This document shows, piece after piece, positions 16,562 through 23,500 of a DNA stretch of 26,385 bases; the first letter of the stretch is position 1, and each line of letters starts with the position of its first letter. The notes below the pieces were generated by a model. The model made no database searches. It was given only the letters and a program-made list of their open reading frames with translations, and had not been told where the DNA came from. The translations under genes and the position numbers were made by a program. Origin of the DNA: Bacillota bacterium (lineage in GTDB: Bacteria > Bacillota > Clostridia > Clostridiales > Clostridiaceae); contig JAEXZL010000191.1 in assembly GCA_023451395.1 (NCBI GenBank), positions 1-26,385 of the forward strand, read 5' to 3'.

Positions 16562-17494
16562 ATGACTAAAAGAATAGTAATCGCCCTAGGTGGAAACGCA
16601 TTAGGTAATACTCTACCAGAGCAGATGATAGCTGTTAAACATACCTCTAAGGCTATAGCTGATTTAATCGAAGCTGGCTATGAGGTTATAATATCTCATG
16701 GAAATGGTCCTCAAGTGGGTATGATTGACCAAGCAATGACTGTTTACGGAAACCAGAACCCCTCCTCTCCTTCTTTCACTCCCCTATCTGTGTGCGTGGC
16801 AATGAGTCAGGCTTACATTGGCTATGACCTGCAAAATGCTCTGAGAGAGGAATTATTAAATAGAGGCATAAGAAAATCCGTAACTACTATAATCACTCAG
16901 GTAAGGGTAGACTCTGAGGATCCTGCCTTCCAAAACCCAACTAAACCCATTGGTCAGTTTATGACTGAGGAAGAAGCTAAAGTCGCAAAAGAAAATGGAT
17001 TTAAGGTAATTGAGGATGCAGGAAGAGGCTATAGAAGAGTGGTAGCTTCTCCAAAGCCAAAAGAAATAATAGAAATAGAAACCATTAAGAACCTTGTAAA
17101 TGCTGGTGAAGTGGTTATCTCCTGCGGAGGCGGAGGTATTCCTGTAACAAAAGAAGGCAACCATTTAAAGGGTGCTGGTGCTGTAATAGATAAGGATTTT
17201 GCCAGCTGCCTATTAGCTCAAGAAGTGGATGCAGACTTCCTTATAATCCTTACAGCTGTGGAAAAGGTAGCTATCAACTTTGGAAAACCAGAGGTTAAAT
17301 GGCTGGACAATATCACCCTTGAGGAAGCCAAGAAATATATGGCTGAAGGTCACTTTGCTCCTGGCTCAATGCTGCCAAAGGTGCAGGCTGCTGTAGAATT
17401 TGCTTCTTCTTCTCCTAAAAGGAGTGCTCTTATAACTCTCCTTGAGAAGGCGAAAGCTGGGATTAATGGGGAGACCGGGACACATATTAAGTAG
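16562..17494 (+). CDS. yqeA: Carbamate kinase (YqeA type)
   Basis: The 310-residue product starts MTKRIVIALGGNALG, the phosphate-binding start of carbamate kinases, and continues with HGNGPQVG, SQAYIGYDLQNALREEL, GRGYRRVVASPKP, CGGGGIPV, GAGAVIDKD and LTAVEKVAINFGK. It transfers phosphate from carbamoyl phosphate to ADP, giving ATP, CO2 and ammonia. It resembles E. coli YqeA throughout. It follows ygeW by 19 bases, so carbamoyl phosphate made by YgeW can be converted directly into ATP, the likely energy-conserving step of the cluster. AAGGAG (16545-16550) stands 11 bases before the ATG, somewhat far. An in-frame TTG at 16535, overlapping the end of ygeW, has no site. A purine-rich heptamer array begins right after the stop. 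Confidence 0.94.
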   Translation: MTKRIVIALGGNALGNTLPEQMIAVKHTSKAIADLIEAGYEVIISHGNGPQVGMIDQAMTVYGNQNPSSPSFTPLSVCVAMSQAYIGYDLQNALREELLNRGIRKSVTTIITQVRVDSEDPAFQNPTKPIGQFMTEEEAKVAKENGFKVIEDAGRGYRRVVASPKPKEIIEIETIKNLVNAGEVVISCGGGGIPVTKEGNHLKGAGAVIDKDFASCLLAQEVDADFLIILTAVEKVAINFGKPEVKWLDNITLEEAKKYMAEGHFAPGSMLPKVQAAVEFASSSPKRSALITLLEKAKAGINGETGTHIK

Positions 17495-17502
17495 AAGATA
17501 GG

Positions 17503-17621
17503 TAAGAACTAAGAGTGAAAAGTGAAGAGTTAAAAACTAAAGGCTAAGGGAGAGGAACTAAGGGATAAAAAGATAAGAGATAAAGAGCTAAAAGATAGAA
17601 GATTAACTAAGGGGTAAGAGA
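17503..17621 (+). repeat. Purine-rich heptamer array downstream of carbamate kinase
   Basis: About 17 consecutive degenerate units of mostly 7 bases resembling TAAGAGT/TAAGGGA/GAAGAGT. The first nine units (17503-17565) keep exact 7-base phase; later units vary from 5 to 8 bases. The transcribed strand is nearly free of C. The 7-base period places TAA in all frames. Related array at 3159-3236. Confidence 0.8.
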
Positions 17622-17635
17622 TATTGTATTTTCTT

Positions 17636-17665
17636 TTGCCTACTGTAAGATAAAGCCTTTATTAT
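17636..17665 (+). promoter_or_regulatory. Candidate promoter of the purine permease gene
   Basis: TTGCCT (17636-17641), 18 bases, then TATTAT (17660-17665). I searched the leader by eye for a purine (guanine/xanthine) riboswitch and did not find one. Confidence 0.4.
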
Positions 17666-17712
17666 GAGGGAAGATATTATGGGATTTATTAAATAATATG
17701 GGGGTCAGTCTT

Positions 17713-19050
17713 ATGTTAAATTCTAAGGCTTCAAAAATTGTTAAGAATGAAAGCTCTTTATTTGAGCTGTCGGGCAAGCCGTCCTTCGCTCTTGCTCTGC
17801 CTCAGTCCATGCAGCATGTTCTGGCTATGCTGGTGGGTAATATAACTCCTCCTATCCTAGTAGCTCAGCTGCTTGGTCTTCCAGAGAGTGATAAAATTCT
17901 TTTAATGCAAGCAGCTATGGTTATCGGGGGAATAACTACCTTAATTCAACTCTTCCCTATCTTTGGTTTTGGAATGGGACTTCCTAGCGTTATGGGTGTT
18001 GCCTTTGCCTATATGCCTATACTATCGGCTATAGGATTAGCCTACGGTATAAGAGCTATATTCGGTGCTCAGCTGGTGGCTGCCTTTGCTTCTATCTTTT
18101 TAGGAATGCTCATGGGAAAAATAAGAAAATTCTTTCCTCCTATAGTTAGCGGTACTGTGGTACTAAGCATTGGATTATCCTTATACAGCACTGCTGTGAA
18201 CTATATGGCTGGTGGTAATGCATCCATGAAGGATTTCGGAGCTCCTAAGTACTGGATTATAACTTTAGTTGTCCTAGCTGTGACTCTTGCCTGCTCCTTC
18301 TTTGGCAAGGGCTATGTAAAGGTATCTGGAATGCTTATAGGCATCGGAATAGGCTATATTATAGCTCTATTTATGGGAGATATGATAAACTTTGATACTG
18401 TGAAAAGTGCCTCCTGGGTGTCCCTTCCAAGGCTATTTAAGTGGGGATTAGAATTTCACCCTTCTGCTATTATCTCCATGATATTAATGTATATAGTTCA
18501 GGCAGTTCAAACCATTGGCGATGTTTCCTCCACAGCAATAGGTGCCTTCAATCGTGAGGCTACAGACAAAGAAATAGGTGGAGCTATAAAAGGACAAGGT
18601 ATCTGTGGTATGCTGGGAGCCTGTATAGGTGGCCTTCCTACAGATCCTTATAGCCAAAATGTTGGTCTCATCGTTACAACCAAGGTAGTTGCTAAAAGTG
18701 TATTCCTCATTGTTGGATTAATAATGCTGGTGGCAGGTCTCTGTCCTAAATTCGGTGCCTTGATGACCACCATCCCCTACCCTGTTCTTGGCGGAGCCAC
18801 TGTGACGGTTTTTGCTGCTATAACCATGTCAGGAATACAGCTGATTTCAGAACAACCCTTAAATTATCGCAATAAGATGATCGTAGGTATTTCACTAGCT
18901 CTTGGGGTCGGCATAAGCACTGTTACAGCATCGCTGCAGTTCTTCCCAGTGGATGTTCAGAATATAATAGGAAAGTCTCCTATAGTATTATCCTTCCTGG
19001 TGGCCTTTTTATTAAACATCATCGTTCCAGAGGATAACAGAGCTATATGA
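17713..19050 (+). CDS. NCS2/NAT-family purine (xanthine/urate) permease
   Basis: The 445-residue hydrophobic protein has the pattern of nucleobase-ascorbate transporters (about 12-14 membrane segments). Residues near the N-terminus include the QHV motif of TM1 (SMQHVLAML), the TM8 motif appears as VQTIGD (263-270 region) and the family signature as Q315-N-V-G. Q-N-x-G is the purine-type version, as in XanQ and UacT; uracil carriers have E-N. It probably imports xanthine or urate by proton symport for the enzymes encoded upstream. At residue 266 it has Gln where UraA and, as I recall, XanQ-type permeases have a substrate-binding Glu. Start: ATG at 17713-17715, with GGGGG eight bases before; an in-frame ATG at 17698 overlaps that site. 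Last gene of the plus arm, ended by a strong palindromic terminator. Confidence 0.88.
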   Translation: MLNSKASKIVKNESSLFELSGKPSFALALPQSMQHVLAMLVGNITPPILVAQLLGLPESDKILLMQAAMVIGGITTLIQLFPIFGFGMGLPSVMGVAFAYMPILSAIGLAYGIRAIFGAQLVAAFASIFLGMLMGKIRKFFPPIVSGTVVLSIGLSLYSTAVNYMAGGNASMKDFGAPKYWIITLVVLAVTLACSFFGKGYVKVSGMLIGIGIGYIIALFMGDMINFDTVKSASWVSLPRLFKWGLEFHPSAIISMILMYIVQAVQTIGDVSSTAIGAFNREATDKEIGGAIKGQGICGMLGACIGGLPTDPYSQNVGLIVTTKVVAKSVFLIVGLIMLVAGLCPKFGALMTTIPYPVLGGATVTVFAAITMSGIQLISEQPLNYRNKMIVGISLALGVGISTVTASLQFFPVDVQNIIGKSPIVLSFLVAFLLNIIVPEDNRAI

Positions 19051-19057
19051 GTATTAT

Positions 19058-19091
19058 AAAAAGCCATTGGATATCCAATGGCTTTTTATTA
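19058..19091. terminator. Bidirectional palindromic terminator between the permease and csbD genes
   Basis: A perfect 15-bp inverted repeat (AAAAAGCCATTGGAT against ATCCAATGGCTTTTT, 19058-19087) with A-runs on one side and T-runs on the other serves both converging genes. An almost identical copy lies at 26113-26145 after the uracil permease. Confidence 0.9.
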
Positions 19092-19289
19092 GTCTAATCT
19101 GTTGTACCAATCATTAAAATCTCTTTCAGCTTCTTCCTTGCTCTTTCCGTATTTTTCCTGAATCTTTCCGATTATAATATCCTTTTCTCCCTTTAATTGA
19201 TCTATTTCATCGTCAGTAAACTCGCCCCATTTTTTCTTTACTTCGCCTTTATATTGATTCCATTTACCTTTTAATATCTCATTATTCAT
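19089..19289 (-). CDS. CsbD-family stress-response protein
   Basis: The 66-residue hydrophilic protein has the CsbD pattern: LKGKWNQYKGEVKKKWGEFTDDE, followed by a predicted helix with GKIQEKYGKSKEEAERDF. Length and charge match the family. CsbD proteins are induced by general stress in B. subtilis and other bacteria; their molecular role is not known. AAAGGAGG lies seven bases before the ATG, and a consensus -10 (TATAAT, minus strand 19316-19311) stands upstream without a clear -35. Single gene, convergent with the purine permease and unlikely to belong to the purine regulon. Confidence 0.85.
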   Translation of the reverse strand: MNNEILKGKWNQYKGEVKKKWGEFTDDEIDQLKGEKDIIIGKIQEKYGKSKEEAERDFNDWYNRLD

Positions 19290-19510
19290 TTAAATACCTC
19301 CTTTAGATATATTATATCTATGGTAGCTTAATCTATTCATTGCTACAATGGCTTTAAGAATATCTTTACACCTATTAAATTAAAAGTTTTTATTATTATT
19401 ACACTGTTTTTAATATCTTAACATTTAGTGATCTATCTCTTTTTTATATAAACATGACATAATGATGTCTTATTATATATGTTACTCTGGTATAAAAAGG
19501 AGGACTCAGA

Positions 19511-20560
19511 ATGAAAAGAGTAGTTGATAAATTTAAACCTACAGGTGGTAAGCATTGTATTACAACTGCATTGAAACAAATATTTCACTATTATGATTAT
19601 CCCATGACAGAGGAAACGATTTTTGGTATTGGTTCTGGGTTATCATTTTGTTATATAAATCTTGAAAAATCACCTATGGTATCTGGAAGAACAAAGATTT
19701 TTGAATTTGAGAAAAAACTTGGAGAGAGACTTAATATTGAAATAAAATGTAAATCAAGCGGAAATTATAAATCTGCATTTGATAAGACCATTAAACACCT
19801 AAATGAAGATAAACCAGTTCTAGTATATGCTGATATGCCTTACCTTGATTATTTAAATTTGCCTGAAGATAACCATTTTGGTGGACATGCAATAGTTATC
19901 TTTGGATATGATGATGAAAATAAAAAATTCTATATAAGTGATAGGGATAATTCTGACTATGCTATTAGAACTCCTAAAGGAGATATAGCAGAAGATTTTC
20001 ATTTAGTAGACTATGACCGAGTAGAAATGGCTCGAAAAAGTAACCACCGGCCCTTTCCTGCCAAAAATAAATATCTTGATGTAAACTTTAATGAACATAC
20101 CTCAATAACAAAATCTATTATTTTTTCAGCAATAAATGAAACTTGTGAAAATATGTTAAATGCTCCAGCACAACTATTAGGGCTAAAGGGAATAAATAAG
20201 TTTTCTAAAGAAGTCTTAAAGTGGGATAAATTTGATAATGAAAAATTGAAAATAGCAGGTATCACTAACTATTTTCAAATAAGTGCTGATGGTGGAACCG
20301 GTGGAGGGCTATTTAGAAAAATGTATGGAGAGTTCTTAATAGAGTCAAGGGATGTTGTTGAAATTGAAGAATTTAAAGAAGTAGGAGATGCATATATATA
20401 TGTATCAAAAAAATGGGATACTGTTGGAGACTTATTGTGGAGGTTATCAGAAGCATTAGATAGAAATATTTTAAAAGAAATATCTGTATTGATAAAAGAA
20501 ATCTATTATGAAGAATATACTCTGTTAACTAAACTAAAAGAAATCATAAATAAAAATTAA
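19511..20560 (+). CDS. BtrH_N / DUF4872-type protein (papain-like acyltransferase or peptidase fold)
   Basis: The 349-residue protein resembles proteins with an N-terminal BtrH_N domain and a C-terminal DUF4872 domain. H15-C16 in GGKHCITTAL is placed like the catalytic cysteine, and H126 in GGHAIVIFGYD with D144 in ISDRD could complete a Cys-His-Asp triad. BtrH transfers an acyl chain from a carrier protein to an aminoglycoside in butirosin biosynthesis. Here no carrier protein, peptide synthetase or aminoglycoside gene is nearby, so the substrate is unknown. Its codons are visibly more A/T-rich than the purine cluster, which could mean separate origin. AGGAGG lies seven bases before the ATG. 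It appears monocistronic. Family call moderate, function unknown. Confidence 0.65.
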   Translation: MKRVVDKFKPTGGKHCITTALKQIFHYYDYPMTEETIFGIGSGLSFCYINLEKSPMVSGRTKIFEFEKKLGERLNIEIKCKSSGNYKSAFDKTIKHLNEDKPVLVYADMPYLDYLNLPEDNHFGGHAIVIFGYDDENKKFYISDRDNSDYAIRTPKGDIAEDFHLVDYDRVEMARKSNHRPFPAKNKYLDVNFNEHTSITKSIIFSAINETCENMLNAPAQLLGLKGINKFSKEVLKWDKFDNEKLKIAGITNYFQISADGGTGGGLFRKMYGEFLIESRDVVEIEEFKEVGDAYIYVSKKWDTVGDLLWRLSEALDRNILKEISVLIKEIYYEEYTLLTKLKEIINKN

Positions 20561-20573
20561 TAATAGAAATTCA

Positions 20574-20602
20574 TTTTCATAAATATGGTATTTTGGTATA
20601 CT
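20574..20602 (+). promoter_or_regulatory. Candidate promoter for the small FakA-like gene
   Basis: TTTTCA (20574-20579), 17 bases, TATACT (20597-20602) preceded by TGG as an extended -10. It lies just upstream of the AGGAGG of the next gene. Confidence 0.5.
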
Positions 20603-20633
20603 ATAAGTTAAAAAGATTATAGGAGGGTGTATT

Positions 20634-20885
20634 ATGGTTGAATACAAATTTGATACCCAATTGTTAATAGAAGGACAGAACCTTTCAGAGGATGCAATAA
20701 ATGATTATATTACAAATAATATCGAAGGGGACTGTCTCCTTGCCGTTGGTGATGATGAATTGATTAAAATTCATTTCCACACCAATACACCATGGAAGCT
20801 CCTTGAATACTGTGCTTCTTTAGGAGAAATCTTCGATGTGGTTGTAGAAAATATGGAGCGTCAAGCTAATGGGCTGAAAGGCTAG
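20634..20885 (+). CDS. Small stand-alone protein resembling a FakA (DhaK/DegV-partner kinase) domain
   Basis: The 83-residue product reads VEYKFDTQLLIEGQNL, then CLLAVGDDELIKIHFHTN, then PWKLLEYCASLGEIFDVVVENM. This pattern is found within the C-terminal half of FakA-type fatty acid kinases (about 550 residues), where VGD-x-x-x-VKVHVHT and GE-x-x-x-x-x-x-ENM are conserved. Here it stands alone with its own promoter-like sequence, ribosome binding site (AGGAGG) and terminator, so it is a deliberate small gene and not obviously a fragment. It could bind a partner such as a DegV-like protein or another kinase subunit. No such partner is in the window. Family link by motif memory, so moderate confidence; function unknown. 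Confidence 0.6.
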   Translation: MVEYKFDTQLLIEGQNLSEDAINDYITNNIEGDCLLAVGDDELIKIHFHTNTPWKLLEYCASLGEIFDVVVENMERQANGLKG

Positions 20886-20921
20886 CCTGTCTATATATCT
20901 TATATATTGATAAATTATAAT

Positions 20922-20957
20922 AAAAAGGATATTTTCCTCCCTGGAAATATCCTTTTT
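20922..20957 (+). terminator. Terminator after the small FakA-like gene
   Basis: AAAAAGGATATTTTCC (20922-20937) pairs with GGAAATATCCTTTTT (20943-20957) with one bulged T, and the downstream arm ends in five T. Confidence 0.85.
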
Positions 20958-21026
20958 CTCATCTTATGAGGTGTGGAATTTGATGATGCTTTATAATTAA
21001 GATAATACTATTTTTTTAAATATCTG

Positions 21027-21052
21027 TGTAACCTTTTTATATCCAGAACGTT
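21027..21052 (+). promoter_or_regulatory. ECF-sigma-type promoter upstream of the sigma factor gene
   Basis: TGTAAC (21027-21032), 16 bases, CGTT (21049-21052). The AAC of the -35 and CGT of the -10 are the hallmark of ECF sigma promoters (compare SigX/SigM/SigW types). Its place just before the ECF gene suggests autoregulation. Transcription would start near 21060. Confidence 0.6.
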
Positions 21053-21075
21053 TGTTAAGTGAAAGGGGGAGTGTA

Positions 21076-21576
21076 ATGGATTCAAATATCTTAGAAATCT
21101 TATATAAAAAATATTATAATGCTGCTTACCTTTATACTCTTTCCCTATGTAATAACAAAGCTTTATCTGAAGATATTGTAAGTGATGCCTTTGTTAAAGC
21201 CTTTTTATCCTTAAAAAAGGATAATGGCAGCTTTAAATACTGGTTACTTGTGGTGTGCAAGAATCTGTATATTGATTATCTTAGGAAAGAAAAAAAGAGA
21301 TCACTTTTCACCTTCGAGGAAATGGAAGCAGCGGCTGTGGATGAAGCAATAGATGAGATCATTCTTAATTCTGAAAGAAATAGGCTAATCTACAAAGCAA
21401 TTATGTCACTAGATATTAAATACCGTGAGATATTAGTACTTTATTATTATAGCTCCATGACTCTAACAGAAATAGCTACTCTCTTAAAAATAACTAAAGA
21501 AAATACAAAGGTAATATTACATCGGGCTAGAAAAAAATTAAAAATATCATTGGAGGAGGAAGGTTATGAATTTTAA
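21076..21576 (+). CDS. ECF-type (extracytoplasmic function) RNA polymerase sigma factor
   Basis: The 166-residue protein has sigma-70 region 2 (about 8-75: LEILYKKYYNAAYLYTLSL, SEDIVSDAFVKAFLSL, FKYWLLVVCKNLYIDYLRK) and region 4 (about 105-155: LDIKYREILVLYYYSSMTL, then TEIATLLKITKENTKVILH, RARKKLK), with no regions 1 or 3 between. It would direct RNA polymerase to a small regulon in response to an envelope signal. The ATG at 21076 has AAGGGGG six bases before it; an earlier in-frame TTG at 21052 would sit inside the ECF-like promoter and is rejected. The stop overlaps the start of the anti-sigma gene by 11 bases, so the two are probably translationally coupled. Confidence 0.92.
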   Translation: MDSNILEILYKKYYNAAYLYTLSLCNNKALSEDIVSDAFVKAFLSLKKDNGSFKYWLLVVCKNLYIDYLRKEKKRSLFTFEEMEAAAVDEAIDEIILNSERNRLIYKAIMSLDIKYREILVLYYYSSMTLTEIATLLKITKENTKVILHRARKKLKISLEEEGYEF

Positions 21577-22732
21577 AGATGCTTTAGAAAAATATAAAAA
21601 CAACACAGCTAATGAAGAAGAGAAAAAATATGTGGAGAATGAGCTGGAAAAGGCCTCTCTCCTTTCCGATTATCTTTATGATGTCTCAAAGCTAGATGAA
21701 GACATGGATTTTTCCAATGGAAAAGTCAATGGTGGTGATGAGTTGAAAATGATTAATAAATCACTAAAAAGGAGAAATATTCGCTTAATAGCTGCTTCAG
21801 CAGCTGTGGTATTCGTGCTTATAATATTATTTAATGTGGCTTTAAAACCACTGTTAAATAATTTATATTATAATCCACTAAAGAGCACCTATTCCTTTGA
21901 GAATACGGATATGGGAATCAGCTTAGAAAACTTAATAAGACTTCACTCCCCAGATAATAAATTTGGAGGTATAGATGCAAAAAATATAGGCATTGGTAAT
22001 TACGATTTAAATATTCATTATTATGATCCCCTAACCAGCGAAGATAATAATATAAAAGGAAATATGAATAAGGGAAAACTAAAAACTTCAGAAGTGTTAT
22101 TTAACACACCCTTTCCAACTAATTTTGCATATGGCAGAAGTACCTCCACATCTCTTGAAGTTATAGAGAATAACTACCCTAAAACCCTGAGCTATTTAAA
22201 GGACCTCCCTGGTTATGTAGCCGTTAAGGCCTATGTATCCTTTAGTAAGGATATTTCCATGGATGAATTGGAACGTTTATACCATAAATATTCTAAAGAA
22301 GGTCTTTACTTCCATTGGGCAGGAGTAAGAAGCTCCTCAGAGGAAATACAGCCCTATCCTCTCATTGGCTTTGATTTTTATGGGTCTGTTAATACCTATG
22401 ACAATTTAAACTCCCATTATGATTATTTTGACCTTTGGAAGGGTTTAGTAGATAATCAAACTTCCCTTGCTAAGGCTTATGAAGGTCACTTTAAAGCTCT
22501 AATAAACTATCAATTGGACCATCTAAATTTTTTTAAGACCATGGATGATAAAATAGACTACGAAGCTTATTATAAAGATGTTTTAAATTATGTAGAAAAT
22601 AATGGGGTTAAGAGCTATGGAATTGTGGTAATGGGGACTGGTGAAGAAATATTGAAGCTTTCTGAGGAAGCTAACATCATAAACATCGTAGTAGATGATT
22701 TAACATTAAGCACTGACAATAAAAACTATTAA
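21566..22732 (+). CDS. Membrane-anchored anti-sigma factor (Sigma_reg_N / Sigma_reg_C type)
   Basis: The 388-residue protein has a short cytoplasmic N-terminal part (about 1-72, MNFKDALEKYKNNTANEEEK, resembling anti-sigma binding segments), one membrane segment (about 74-95, LIAASAAVVFVLIILF) and a large predicted extracytoplasmic domain (about 95-388). The layout resembles proteins with Sigma_reg_N and Sigma_reg_C domains encoded next to ECF sigma factors. It probably holds the sigma factor at the membrane until an envelope signal is sensed. The start overlaps the sigma gene stop. I recognise no zinc-binding (ZAS) His-Cys-Cys motif in the N-terminal part. The signal is unknown. Confidence 0.8.
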   Translation: MNFKDALEKYKNNTANEEEKKYVENELEKASLLSDYLYDVSKLDEDMDFSNGKVNGGDELKMINKSLKRRNIRLIAASAAVVFVLIILFNVALKPLLNNLYYNPLKSTYSFENTDMGISLENLIRLHSPDNKFGGIDAKNIGIGNYDLNIHYYDPLTSEDNNIKGNMNKGKLKTSEVLFNTPFPTNFAYGRSTSTSLEVIENNYPKTLSYLKDLPGYVAVKAYVSFSKDISMDELERLYHKYSKEGLYFHWAGVRSSSEEIQPYPLIGFDFYGSVNTYDNLNSHYDYFDLWKGLVDNQTSLAKAYEGHFKALINYQLDHLNFFKTMDDKIDYEAYYKDVLNYVENNGVKSYGIVVMGTGEEILKLSEEANIINIVVDDLTLSTDNKNY

Positions 22733-22741
22733 ACAGATAAG

Positions 22742-22775
22742 CAGCGGTATTGAAATTGATATTTCAATACCGCTG
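22742..22775. terminator. Strong hairpin after the sigma/anti-sigma operon
   Basis: A perfect 15-bp stem (CAGCGGTATTGAAAT, 22742-22756, with its complement at 22761-22775) around TGAT. No clean T-run follows directly (TTAGTTACTG, with T6 only at 22791), so termination efficiency is uncertain, but position between convergent genes fits a terminator. Confidence 0.6.
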
Positions 22776-22862
22776 TTAGTTACTGTATTCTTTTTTGGTT
22801 CACACACTTTTTCAGTCCTTGTTACAACATTTTTATGTCTTATAGCAACTTAAAAGTACTGA

Positions 22863-23390
22863 TTATTTTATAACTTCATATCGAAGTTCTACAAATTGGT
22901 TGAATTGATTTATACTATTTAATCTTAAAAGTGTTTGAAAATTGTTTTCACTGAATAAGGGAATACCACTCCCCAACATAACTGGAGCGATAGTAACTAT
23001 AATTTCATCGACTAATTTTTCTTTAATAAAATTGGATATTAATTCACTGCCACCCATAAGCCAAATGTTTTTTCCGCTTTTATTTTTTATTTCTTTAGAG
23101 AATGAAACCACATCTTTATTGACGAAGGATACATACTCATTATCTACTTTTGGTGTTCTGGTAAAGATATAGCATTCCTTATCTTTGTATTGAAAAACAT
23201 CTTCATGGTCCATGATCCAATCATAAGTAGTCCTTCCCATTATTATAGTATCGATAGTATTATAAAATTCTGATGTTCCGTTATCACCTTCACCCTCAAC
23301 ATTAAAGAGCCAATCCAGGTTATGATCTTTTGTTGCGATGTACCCATCTAAGGTTGAAGCAATAAACAATACTAACTTACGTTGTTCCAT
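22863..23390 (-). CDS. Dihydrofolate-reductase-like / RibD C-terminal-domain protein
   Basis: The 175-residue protein has the fold signature of the dihydrofolate reductase/RibD_C group (YyaP-like): MEQRKLVLFIASTLDGYIA at the N-terminus, TIIMGRTTYDWI in the middle and NIWLMGGSELI towards the C-terminus, the expected NADPH-binding elements. It is probably an NAD(P)H-dependent reductase of unknown substrate and not necessarily a true folate enzyme. The ATG at 23388-23390 has AAGGAG seven bases upstream; 16 further upstream codons have no ribosome binding site and extend into the operator region. It is divergent from a WYL-domain regulator and shares a palindromic control region with it, which suggests joint regulation. 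Confidence 0.85.
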   Translation of the reverse strand: MEQRKLVLFIASTLDGYIATKDHNLDWLFNVEGEGDNGTSEFYNTIDTIIMGRTTYDWIMDHEDVFQYKDKECYIFTRTPKVDNEYVSFVNKDVVSFSKEIKNKSGKNIWLMGGSELISNFIKEKLVDEIIVTIAPVMLGSGIPLFSENNFQTLLRLNSINQFNQFVELRYEVIK

Positions 23391-23439
23391 TATCTCACTC
23401 CTTTTTGATTTGTTATGTTTACATACAGCATACCACAAA

Positions 23440-23471
23440 TTGTTGACATCTATATGTCAACAATCTATAAT
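23440..23471 (+). promoter_or_regulatory. Consensus promoter of the WYL regulator overlapped by a perfect palindrome
   Basis: TTGACA (23443-23448), 17 bases, TATAAT (23466-23471) is a full-consensus promoter. TTGTTGACAT-CTAT-ATGTCAACAA (23440-23463) is a perfect 10-bp inverted repeat over its -35 and spacer, so the regulator or another factor probably controls it. The palindrome could also serve the divergent reductase gene. Confidence 0.8.
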
Positions 23472-23500
23472 GTAAAAAAATAACTTCAAAGGATGATACT

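Noticed and set aside
17503..17621. CRISPR array
   Set aside because: Units are only about 7 bases with no unique spacers and no cas genes nearby.
17495..17712. Purine riboswitch in front of the purine permease
   Set aside because: The leader is taken up by the heptamer array and a plain promoter; the conserved TATA and loop motifs of guanine/xanthine-type switches were not seen.
19444..19475. Short inverted repeat GACAT-AATG-ATGTC upstream of the BtrH-like gene
   Set aside because: Only 5-bp half-sites in AT-rich DNA and no well-placed promoter; could be chance.
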